Shown here piece by piece: positions 7,403 through 13,452 of a stretch of DNA of 19,248 nt (its first letter is position 1; every line of letters begins with the position of its first letter). This DNA is from Nitrospirae bacterium CG1_02_44_142 (lineage in GTDB: Bacteria; Nitrospirota; Thermodesulfovibrionia; Thermodesulfovibrionales; UBA1546). The notes beneath the pieces were generated by a model, which saw only the letters and a list, made by a program, of their open reading frames with translations, was not told the DNA's origin and did not search any database. The stretch lies in NCBI GenBank assembly GCA_001871685.1, contig MNVK01000082.1, positions 1 to 19,248 on the forward strand, read 5' to 3'. The translations under genes were made by a program, and so were the position numbers.

Positions 7403-7741
7403 ATGCTGCAGAGAGTTCACATACAGATACTTGACAACCCGATGGAAGACATTATCTCCCACAATGAAAGATTTGATAACTATTCAACCAATAAAGTCCT
7501 TGCAGAAGAACTGCAGAAGGAGATGAGCTTTTCTTATCCTTATGTGGTATCTGTGGAATATGTAGACCTGTTTATGGATGATGAAAGCGATTTTCCGGAG
7601 ATAAGAGAACTCTTACGACACGGAGCGATAAACACCCCGGTTGTGCTCATAAACGGCGTGCCCAAGATTCACGGCGGCATTCCTTATGCCGTTATAAAGA
7701 CAGAGATTGAAAAAGTGCTGTCCTCAGGGCCTCTGCACTGA
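7403..7741 (+). CDS. Small thioredoxin-fold protein without CxxC (unknown function)
   Basis: About 112 residues from ATG 7403. An upstream in-frame ATG at 7385 exists, but GGAGG at 7390-7394 lies between the two and is correctly spaced (eight bases) only for 7403. The segment NTPVVLINGVPKIHGG near residue 85 looks like the cis-proline strand and following turn of a thioredoxin fold. The N-terminal part (RVHIQILDNP) resembles the first beta strand. There is no cysteine pair, so it is not a classical oxidoreductase. It ends in an amphipathic helix (KTEIEKVL). It is the last gene of the mltG-ispG-panC run. The fold call is moderate and the function is unknown. Confidence 0.7.
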   Translation: MLQRVHIQILDNPMEDIISHNERFDNYSTNKVLAEELQKEMSFSYPYVVSVEYVDLFMDDESDFPEIRELLRHGAINTPVVLINGVPKIHGGIPYAVIKTEIEKVLSSGPLH

Positions 7742-7850
7742 ATTCTTGTGAAGTCTTATATTTAAAAGACCTAACTGGTCGCCTTAAAACCTATTAAAGA
7801 ACCCTGAGGCAAGACTGCAGGGCATCAAATATAAAACAGCCTTTATGCTG

Positions 7851-7872
7851 TGTCATTGTGAGGAATCCCGAG
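7851..7872. repeat. Possible fragment of a widespread interspersed repeat
   Basis: GTCATTGTGAGGAATCCCGA resembles the 5' part of the common GTCATTGCGAGGAG... interspersed repeat known from many bacterial genomes. The expected inverted 3' half is not obvious here, so this would be a degenerate remnant. It lies in the 338-base gene-free region 7742-8079, which otherwise holds only the hairpin at 7901-7936 and no ORF I believe in. Confidence 0.35.
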
Positions 7873-7900
7873 TTTACGGAAAAATCTAATAGATGGTTTT

Positions 7901-7936
7901 ATAGATACCCATGCCTTTACAGGTGTGGGTATCTAT
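7901..7936. repeat. Long inverted repeat in the panC-operon / lipoprotein convergent gap
   Basis: ATAGATACCCA (7901-7911) and TGGGTATCTAT (7926-7936) form a perfect 11-bp stem. The loop TGCCTTTACAGGTG can add a further CCT/AGG pairing. There is no immediate U-run (the tract TTATTTGTTTTTG starts about nine bases later). It could act as a bidirectional terminator between converging operons, or be an interspersed palindrome. Confidence 0.6.
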
Positions 7937-8079
7937 GGAAGGCTGTTATTTGTTTTTGAGTTCTCAGAATCCGCATCACATGAAATTATAACATAATCAT
8001 TTGCGGTTCTATGTCGATTGTAGTCTGTGTCAGCGGTATATCGTTAGTGTATCCGACCGGATACCGGAATTTTGGGGTC

Positions 8080-8430
8080 TCAACACGTAAGGTAGTTTAT
8101 ATCGTAACCATGCTGCTGGAACGAAAGCCTAAGTTCCCTTCTCTGTTCCGGTTTTAGAAATGCGTATATTTCCTTTACCTTTTCTCCGGAGCGCTGCGTG
8201 CAGTTGTATTTATAAAGGCCGTCCTTTATTTCCTGCGACAAGCGCGTGTCGTTAAGTATTTTGCCTAAATCTCCGGAATCGCAGAGCATTTTGTAAAGCT
8301 CGTCCCTTTTCCCGCCGAAGAAATAGCTCTTACCATCCTTTGTTACCAAAAATGTATCAGAACATCCCCACAGCACTGCTATAATCAGCAGCAGCCCTAT
8401 TGCCGTTTTTATTTTTTGCGTGATTTCCAT
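8080..8430 (-). CDS. Small hypothetical lipoprotein
   Basis: A 116-residue protein with a signal peptide and lipobox: charged start MEITQKIK, hydrophobic stretch, then L-W-G-C with Cys23 as the lipid-attachment residue. The mature part is small and charged, with three more cysteines (in MLCDSGD, YNCTQ and the very last residue), so disulfides are possible in an oxidising periplasm. I recognise no family. The ribosome-binding site is a GGGGGAGAG run just before ATG 8430. The start lies inside the 3' end of the tlpA-like gene, overlapping it by 74 bases in another frame, so translation is probably coupled. The neighbouring thioredoxin could service the cysteines, but that is speculation. Confidence 0.7.
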   Translation of the reverse strand: MEITQKIKTAIGLLLIIAVLWGCSDTFLVTKDGKSYFFGGKRDELYKMLCDSGDLGKILNDTRLSQEIKDGLYKYNCTQRSGEKVKEIYAFLKPEQRRELRLSFQQHGYDINYLTC

Positions 8431-8932
8431 TTCTCTCCCCCAGAAGTCCGATTATTTTCCCCTTCATTTGGGGAGTATCCCACTCCCTTTCTCCGGGGAT
8501 TTTCTCTACAATCATGCCGTTTCTGTCAATTAAAAAAGTCGTAGGCAGCCCAAAAATACCATATTCATCGAACGAGACCGCTTTGTCCTTGTCCATAAGC
8601 ACCGGAAACGACAGCTTCTGCTCTTTTATAAAAGGCCTGACGGTTTTTTCGGACGTATCTACCGATATGGCAATAACGGCAAGGCCTTTATCCTTGAGAG
8701 CAATATACAACTTATTCAGAGAAGGCATTTCAGCCCGGCATGGGCCGCACCATGTTGCCCAGAAGTTCAGAATTACAACCTTGCCTTTGAATTCTGAAAG
8801 ACTAACTTTTTTGCCGTTAATGTCGGGCAGCGTAAACCCATGGGCTGCATCCTGCGCTCCAGAGATAGGATTCGAAGCGGCAATGCACAGAGCCAAAAGC
8901 ATAAGCATTGTAGTGGAAAAACATAATTTCAC
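8357..8932 (-). CDS. TlpA/ResA-type periplasmic thioredoxin
   Basis: About 191 residues from GTG 8932. The longest ORF reaches 9016, but its extra 28 residues read through a GC-rich hairpin and overlap the porin gene. AGGAGG (complement of about 8942-8947) is correctly placed for GTG 8932, giving a proper signal peptide (MKLCFSTTMLMLLALCIAAS). The mature domain has the AlkC/TSA-thioredoxin pattern GFTLPDINGKKVSLSEFKGK, the active site WCGPC (Cys62/Cys65) and the cis-Pro segment GIFGLPTTFLIDRNG. Such proteins are anchored or secreted disulfide reductases serving cytochrome maturation or other envelope thiols. A non-conserved 30-residue tail (about 162-191) overlaps the downstream lipoprotein gene. 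It probably belongs to the minus-strand unit after the porin. Confidence 0.9.
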   Translation of the reverse strand: MKLCFSTTMLMLLALCIAASNPISGAQDAAHGFTLPDINGKKVSLSEFKGKVVILNFWATWCGPCRAEMPSLNKLYIALKDKGLAVIAISVDTSEKTVRPFIKEQKLSFPVLMDKDKAVSFDEYGIFGLPTTFLIDRNGMIVEKIPGEREWDTPQMKGKIIGLLGERNGNHAKNKNGNRAAADYSSAVGMF

Positions 8933-8963
8933 CGTGCGGGGCCTCCTAAAAAGTGCATCGTTT

Positions 8964-8989
8964 AGGGAGGGGCACTTACGCCCCTCCCT
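8964..8989 (-). terminator. GC-rich hairpin between porin and tlpA-like gene (attenuator-type)
   Basis: A perfect 10-bp stem (8964-8973 with 8980-8989) with a six-base loop lies just after the porin stop codon and just before the tlpA-like ribosome-binding site. On the minus strand it is followed by AAACGATGCACTTTTT, so the U-run is about ten bases away. It may partly terminate or protect porin mRNA, lowering expression of the downstream genes relative to the porin. Confidence 0.55.
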
Positions 8990-9002
8990 CGGAAATTGAG
9001 GG

Positions 9003-10493
9003 TTAAAATAAAACATTAAAGGTCAGGTAGATGTTGCTTGCCTTGTCAAGCACTTCGAAAAATTGAGGAAGACCAGGACCTGCCTGTGTCAGATCGGAAA
9101 TCTTTTGTGGTGCTCCCATCCAGTTGTTGCTTCCAGTGTATTCGAAGTCGTAGTACTGGTAGCCGAGCCTGAAGAATGCCTTTCCCCTGTTTGCTATCGG
9201 CTTCTTGTTGAGTTCCTGGATGAGATATACTTCGTAAACATCTCCTCTTGTGCCGAGTTTTCCTGTCCATATGTCATCATTAGCAGGAACAAATGTTATC
9301 CAGTCCTTTGAGCCGTGGTTATATTCTGCACCGATCTTTGTACCAATTGACTTAATGTCATAACGGCCGCCGAGATAGATGGCTTTACCGCTGTGCGACT
9401 TTTTACCCTCGGTAGTATCCCAGAGTAAGCCATAGGCGCCACCGTAGGTGTTGTCATTGGGATGGGATTTGCTAATGGCGCCTGATACGAAGAGATTGAG
9501 GTCGCCGACTCTGCCCGTGACTGTAGTGCCATACCAGTCTATTTCGCCCACGTTGGTATTGCCGGTTATCAAGTCTGGCCTGGCGAATATATCACTGCCC
9601 CTATTCCAGTTGAGTTCGACATGCAGGTTTTCGGTATGATAGGGGACTACGTCGAAGCCGAACAGATATGTATCTTTGAGGTTATTGTTCTGAGGCCTGA
9701 ATCCGCTGTCAAGTCCCTTTCCGTAACATACCTTTGCATAGGCGCCTGGGAGAGCATTTATATCGGGCGCATACCCTAATGTTAAACCGTCAAAGGCATA
9801 ATCAACCAATAGGGAAGGTACGCCTCCTGTACCTATTCTTTCTAAATTCTGCCTTATGTTCCCAGGGACACCGCCCGTTGACGGCCTTCTGCCGATTGAG
9901 AACCATACAGGAACGTCGGCGATATTGCTCCATGTAACAAATGCCTGGTCAACCCTGAGGAGATTGTCCTGGGGAATATGACCAGTAGTCCCATCAAAGA
10001 CCGTCTTGTCGGCAAAGAAAGCATTGGTCGTTACAGGGTTGGTATTACCCATTCCCCATACCTTGTACATGAGGAGCCTTCCTATAACCGTAACGTCCTC
10101 TGTTGCCTTGGCTATTATGTTAAGGCCGAACCGGTTAGTAAATAGAGAATCATTCTTTACATCTTTTCCCGCGGTTGCATTAGCGCCTCCTGATCCATCA
10201 CTAACCAATGCGTCGTGAGTTTTACCGCTCAGGCTGTCGACCCTTGCCCTAAAGTCTCCGCCGATTTTGAGCCAAGAAGGCCCTGCTGCTTCTTCAGCCT
10301 TTTTCTCAACAGCCGTGATTCTTTTTTCCTTTGTGGTCTCTTTCTTCTGTGTCTCCTGCATCTGCTGTTTCAGTTGATTGAGTTCCCTTGAAAGCGCCTC
10401 TATCTTCTGGAGAATATCTGCCTGATCAGCGGCAAATGACGGGAGAGGGAGAAGGAAAGAGAGAGAAACGAGAACTACCAATAACTTTTTCAT
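9003..10493 (-). CDS. Outer-membrane beta-barrel porin with N-terminal coiled coil (DUF3373-like)
   Basis: A 496-residue precursor with a classical signal peptide (MKKLLVVLVSLSFLLPLPSFA, cleavage near residue 21-22). Residues about 24-70 form a Gln/Lys/Glu-rich coiled coil. From residue about 75 (WLKIGGDFRARVDSL) onward, the sequence alternates polar and hydrophobic residues with many aromatic girdle residues and Gly/Asn-rich loops. It ends in a phenylalanine (YLTFNVLF), the outer-membrane sorting signature. Its look fits the DUF3373-type porins of sulfur- and metal-reducing bacteria. The substrate is unknown. The ribosome-binding site is AGGAGG before ATG 10493. A GC-rich hairpin follows the stop. 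Being large and well signalled, it is likely abundant. The class is secure, the exact family moderate. Confidence 0.88.
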   Translation of the reverse strand: MKKLLVVLVSLSFLLPLPSFAADQADILQKIEALSRELNQLKQQMQETQKKETTKEKRITAVEKKAEEAAGPSWLKIGGDFRARVDSLSGKTHDALVSDGSGGANATAGKDVKNDSLFTNRFGLNIIAKATEDVTVIGRLLMYKVWGMGNTNPVTTNAFFADKTVFDGTTGHIPQDNLLRVDQAFVTWSNIADVPVWFSIGRRPSTGGVPGNIRQNLERIGTGGVPSLLVDYAFDGLTLGYAPDINALPGAYAKVCYGKGLDSGFRPQNNNLKDTYLFGFDVVPYHTENLHVELNWNRGSDIFARPDLITGNTNVGEIDWYGTTVTGRVGDLNLFVSGAISKSHPNDNTYGGAYGLLWDTTEGKKSHSGKAIYLGGRYDIKSIGTKIGAEYNHGSKDWITFVPANDDIWTGKLGTRGDVYEVYLIQELNKKPIANRGKAFFRLGYQYYDFEYTGSNNWMGAPQKISDLTQAGPGLPQFFEVLDKASNIYLTFNVLF

Positions 10494-10532
10494 ATAACAA
10501 CCTCCTGTTTAAAATTTGTTGCTGATACAACA

Positions 10533-10834
10533 TTAATTAGATATTGGAAACTGTCTAAAAACTATCTCCTTTCTTTCAAGATTTTCTTGCCCTAATGCAG
10601 CCGCGAGTTTTGCGATTTCTCTATAGCCCTTATCCTCTATCCTCGCGCCTACAGTGTAAAGAATATCCCTACTTCTACATCCATCGCAGCCGCTGTTGAG
10701 GCAAGTATCACAGGCGGGTATGCCATGTCCAGTGTCCCTTTTGATGCAATAATCGCCATTCTCTTTTTCTTATCTTCCATATCTCTTCCATATCTCCTCC
10801 AAAAAGATTTTGAATCTTTAATAGCAAATTCCAT
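10533..10834 (-). pseudogene. Truncated/frameshifted DsrE-like (DsrE/F/DrsH family) gene
   Basis: Reading leftwards from ATG 10780 (SD-like GGAAGAG just upstream), the protein begins MEDKKKRMAIIASKGTLDMA and continues YPPVILASTAAAMDVEVGIFFT. This is the conserved N-terminus of DsrE/F/DrsH-like proteins, small sulfur-handling or peroxiredoxin-like cytoplasmic proteins. It then hits TAG at about 10649, where the family normally continues with FYGL and more than 90 further residues. In another frame an open stretch continues to a stop at 10533, reading VGARIEDKGYREIAKLAAAL and so on. That stretch looks protein-like but is not DsrE sequence to my eye. I read this as a gene cut by a deletion or rearrangement, with its 5' end fused out of frame to another gene's tail. 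An 11-bp tandem duplication overlaps its start (10773-10794). Confidence 0.65.
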
Positions 10835-10858
10835 GCCTCACGTTTTAGGCCTGAGGCA
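10834..10858. repeat. Inverted repeat upstream of the sigma-54 regulator
   Basis: TGCCTCA (10834-10840) and TGAGGCA (10852-10858) flank 11 bases, and GCCTGAGGC (10849-10857) is itself palindromic. It lies in the divergent region between the DsrE-like remnant and the regulator and could be an operator. No sigma-54 promoter motif was found next to it. Confidence 0.4.
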
Positions 10859-10922
10859 AGAGGATGAGCAGCCTAAAAATACTTTAAATTCAACAACTTC
10901 CCTGCGTCACAAAATTATCTAC

Positions 10923-10952
10923 TTGACAGCCACGTTAATTTTATTGTTAAAT
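10923..10952 (+). promoter_or_regulatory. Possible promoter of the sigma-54-dependent regulator gene
   Basis: A perfect TTGACA (10923-10928) is followed after 18 bases by TTAAAT (10947-10952), 29 bases before the start codon. The -10 box is weak, so this is tentative. Confidence 0.4.
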
Positions 10953-10981
10953 TTTGTTAAGCGAATGTTAAAGGAGTTTTA

Positions 10982-12352
10982 ATGCTTAACAGGATGGAAG
11001 ACTTTTTCAAAGATACGAATTTCTTAATGAGTGTACTTGAAACCATGACAGATGGATTTATGGTAGTGGACAAAGAAATGAATATTCTATTCTTCAACCG
11101 CGCTGCCGAAGAGATGACAGGCTATCAAAGAGATGAAGTTATGGGCAAGCCGTGCGCAATACTGGATACAGACGCCTGTGTGTTTTTACCCAATTCAGAA
11201 AATGGCAAAAAATGCAAGCTTTTTGAAAAAGGCCGCGCTGTCAATAAGCGGTGCAATATAAAGGCAAAGAATGGAAAAACAGTTTATCTACTCAAGAATG
11301 CTGTTGTTTTAAAGGATGACAGCGGAGAAGCTATATGTGCCATAGAGGTGATGACAGATATATCTTCTTTGTACTTCAAAGAACTGGAGATAGAGGCACT
11401 TAGAAACGAACTTCAGAATGAATATGGTTTTATGGGTTTGATAGGTACAAGTCAGGCAATGCAAAAACTTCATGAACAGATACAAAATGCATCTATGAGC
11501 GAAGCCTCTGTTGTAATATGCGGTGAGAGCGGAACTGGCAAAGAACTTGTTGCCAATGCAATACACAAATTAAGCAGGAGACAAAAAAGGCCTTTCATAA
11601 AAGTCAACTGCGCTGCCTTAAATGAATCTTTGCTTGAAAGTGAGCTTTTCGGTCATGTAAAGGGAGCCTTCACCGGAGCTATAAAGGATAGGGAGGGCAG
11701 ATTTGAGGCCGCTAAAAATGGCAGTATTTTCCTGGATGAGATTGGTGATATGTCTCCGTCTATGCAGGCTAAACTTTTGAGGACGCTTCAAGAAGGCGAG
11801 ATAGATCGTGTAGGAGACCAAAGACCTATTAATGTAAATGTGAGACTAATCAGCGCTACAAACAAAGACCTGTGCAGCCTTGTAGACTCAGGACAGCTTA
11901 GAGAGGACTTTTTCTATAGAGTAAATGTTATACCAATCTATATCCCTCCTTTAAGGGAAAGGGAAGAAGACCTTCCCATTTTAATATCTCATTTCCTAAA
12001 GCAAATAAATCTCGTTAATCAGAGAGACATACAGGGGATTACACCGGAGGCATTAGGCGCAATGAAGGCATATCAGTGGCCAGGCAATGTTAGGCAGCTA
12101 ATAAGCGCCCTTGAATATGCGGCAATAACCTGTAAAAATGGAATAATAGGCATTCCCAATCTTCCAGCGTATATCTTACAGATGGAAGAGGGATCACATC
12201 CACAGGGGAAAAATTATAAAAATCGTGATCACATTATTTCTGCCTTATCAAAACATAACTGGAATAAAACCATTACTGCAAAGCATCTCGGTATAAGCAG
12301 GGTTACGCTCTGGAAGATGATTAAAGAATTAAATATCGAAGTTGTGAAATGA
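10982..12352 (+). CDS. Sigma-54-dependent transcriptional activator (PAS-AAA+-Fis HTH)
   Basis: A 456-residue NtrC-type enhancer-binding protein. An N-terminal PAS sensor (about 12-125) contains four cysteines in the loop after GKPC (GKPCAILDTDAC, KKCKLF, NKRC), which could bind a cofactor or sense redox. The central AAA+ domain has Walker A GESGTGKE (181-188), the sigma-54-contacting GAFTGA loop (228-233) and Walker B FLDEIGD (Asp252-Glu253), followed by the sensor and arginine-finger region (FFYRVNVIPIYIPPLRER). The C-terminus is a Fis-type helix-turn-helix (HIISALSKHNWNKTITAKHLGISRVTLWKMIKEL). There is no receiver domain, so it is not a two-component regulator. The start ATG 10982 has AAGGAG six bases upstream. 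It sits divergent to a porin and a DsrE-like remnant, which may be former targets. The class is certain, the signal and targets unknown. Confidence 0.96.
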   Translation: MLNRMEDFFKDTNFLMSVLETMTDGFMVVDKEMNILFFNRAAEEMTGYQRDEVMGKPCAILDTDACVFLPNSENGKKCKLFEKGRAVNKRCNIKAKNGKTVYLLKNAVVLKDDSGEAICAIEVMTDISSLYFKELEIEALRNELQNEYGFMGLIGTSQAMQKLHEQIQNASMSEASVVICGESGTGKELVANAIHKLSRRQKRPFIKVNCAALNESLLESELFGHVKGAFTGAIKDREGRFEAAKNGSIFLDEIGDMSPSMQAKLLRTLQEGEIDRVGDQRPINVNVRLISATNKDLCSLVDSGQLREDFFYRVNVIPIYIPPLREREEDLPILISHFLKQINLVNQRDIQGITPEALGAMKAYQWPGNVRQLISALEYAAITCKNGIIGIPNLPAYILQMEEGSHPQGKNYKNRDHIISALSKHNWNKTITAKHLGISRVTLWKMIKELNIEVVK

Positions 12353-12356
12353 ATAA

Positions 12357-12379
12357 TGCCTTAAATTGAATTTAAGGCA
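12357..12379. terminator. Bidirectional terminator between convergent genes
   Basis: TGCCTTAAAT (12357-12366) and ATTTAAGGCA (12370-12379) form a perfect 10-bp stem with a three-base loop. It lies five bases after the regulator stop codon and 32 bases after the methyltransferase stop. On the minus strand it is followed by UUAUUCAUUU. The stem is AT-rich, so efficiency may be moderate. Confidence 0.6.
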
Positions 12380-12411
12380 ACCAGCCATTTAGCTGCTTTT
12401 CTTGGTCATTA

Positions 12412-13404
12412 TTACAGGTTAAAAGCCTGAATTATAACTGCCTCTCCTATTAATTTTTCTTTTGCTTTTTTGAATCCTGTTTTTGAGAGCCAGTTTTTCA
12501 TCTCGTCAGCAGAATAGCTTCTTCCGCCTTCTGTATTGACAAGCATATTTACGGAGAACAAAGCGCTGTGAGCAGGATGCGCCCTATCTTTCATGAGCCT
12601 GAATTCCTGAATGACTATTCTTCCGCGTTTATTCAAGGCCCTTTTGCATTTCTTAAGCAAGTAGAGATTATCTTTTTCTGAGAGTGAATGTAGTATCTGG
12701 CTTGCAAAGATGAGGTCGTAACCCCTGCCTATGTTGTCACAAATAAAGTCGCCCTCTATGAAGTTGATGTTATTAACCCCACCTATCCTCCCCTTATTTA
12801 AGGGGAGGAACAAGGAGGGGTTACTTATAACCCTCTTTGCAATCTTTACGGTCTCAGGCCTGTCAAAGAGCGTGACGTCAACTCCCCTTTTAGCCATCTC
12901 AATGGAATAAGTTCCCGGCCCTCCTCCGAGGTCAAGCGCTGTCTTTACCCCTTTCATCCCGATTTTTCTAATCACATCCACTGCCTTAAGTGATGCGATA
13001 TTATGCATTCCCATAATAAACGCCTCATGGTCGTGAGCTTTTCTGGCCGGTTTTCCCGTCTTTATAACCTCATCCAGTTCAGACCAGTTCTGCCAGAGCG
13101 TATCAGCATGTCTGAGAATATCACCCTGATAATAAGCGCTGCCCCTGACAAGAAACTTTGCCGCAATTGGAGCGTTTGAATACTTGTCCCTGTTCTTTTT
13201 TAGAAGCCCTATTCCTGTCAGGGCGTCAAGCAGTATCTCGGCAGCCCTTAAATCCGTCTTTAGTTTTTTTGAGATTGTCTTTGCCGGTTGAGGCTTAATA
13301 AGATAATCAAAAACCCTGTAATTGTTTGCGGTCAGCAGAACCCTTGAAGCCCAGAACCCTCCCCAGAGTTTTCTTAATTCTCCCGCCTCTTCAAAAACTG
13401 ACAT
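12412..13404 (-). CDS. SAM-dependent O-methyltransferase (COMT-like, dimerisation plus Methyltransf_2)
   Basis: A 330-residue protein with the two-domain architecture of small-molecule O-methyltransferases. An N-terminal winged-helix dimerisation domain (about 10-90) is followed by a Rossmann catalytic domain. SAM motif I is ALDLGGGPGTYS (Asp158 to Gly162). The ribose-binding acidic residue is Asp181 in VTLFDRPETV. Further motifs are the INFIEGDF strand and the FASQILHSLSEKDN catalytic region. The substrate cannot be inferred; quinone, pigment and cofactor methyltransferases share this layout. Residues 195-211 (NPSLFLPLNKGRIGGVN) do not fit the family and are encoded by a palindromic repeat inserted in frame (separate entry). 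The ribosome-binding site is GGAGGAG before ATG 13404. It is the last gene after tgt, cation transporter and rmuC. Confidence 0.9.
   Translation of the reverse strand: MSVFEEAGELRKLWGGFWASRVLLTANNYRVFDYLIKPQPAKTISKKLKTDLRAAEILLDALTGIGLLKKNRDKYSNAPIAAKFLVRGSAYYQGDILRHADTLWQNWSELDEVIKTGKPARKAHDHEAFIMGMHNIASLKAVDVIRKIGMKGVKTALDLGGGPGTYSIEMAKRGVDVTLFDRPETVKIAKRVISNPSLFLPLNKGRIGGVNNINFIEGDFICDNIGRGYDLIFASQILHSLSEKDNLYLLKKCKRALNKRGRIVIQEFRLMKDRAHPAHSALFSVNMLVNTEGGRSYSADEMKNWLSKTGFKKAKEKLIGEAVIIQAFNL
12775..12822. repeat. Palindromic repeat element inserted in frame in the methyltransferase gene
   Basis: A 48-base imperfect palindrome. The outer arms are AACCCCACCT (12775-12784) and AGGAGGGGTT (12813-12822, one mismatch). 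The core is CTCCCCTTATTTAAGGGGAG (12789-12808), itself a near-perfect palindrome. Exactly 16 codons long, it encodes residues 195-210 of the methyltransferase. The C-rich/G-rich mirrored structure is that of a mobile palindromic repeat, not of coding sequence. No second copy occurs in this window. Confidence 0.75.
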
Positions 13405-13452
13405 GACTCCTCCGTTGATTTAGGCTTATTTAAGAAACAATAAAAATCCTTG

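Noticed and set aside
7742..8079. A riboswitch (for example cyclic-di-GMP type) in the gene-free gap
   Set aside because: Only a simple hairpin is clear. No recognisable aptamer core was found, and the gap lies between convergent genes, where a leader riboswitch would serve nothing.
10494..10981. A sigma-54 (-24/-12) promoter for the porin or the DsrE-like gene
   Set aside because: I looked on both strands for TGGCA-type/TTGC-type pairs with GG-N10-GC spacing and found none. The activator's targets cannot be placed here.
10725..10982. An 85-residue plus-strand ORF before the sigma-54 regulator
   Set aside because: It has no ribosome-binding site, is antisense to the DsrE-like remnant, and runs through the promoter-like region of the regulator.
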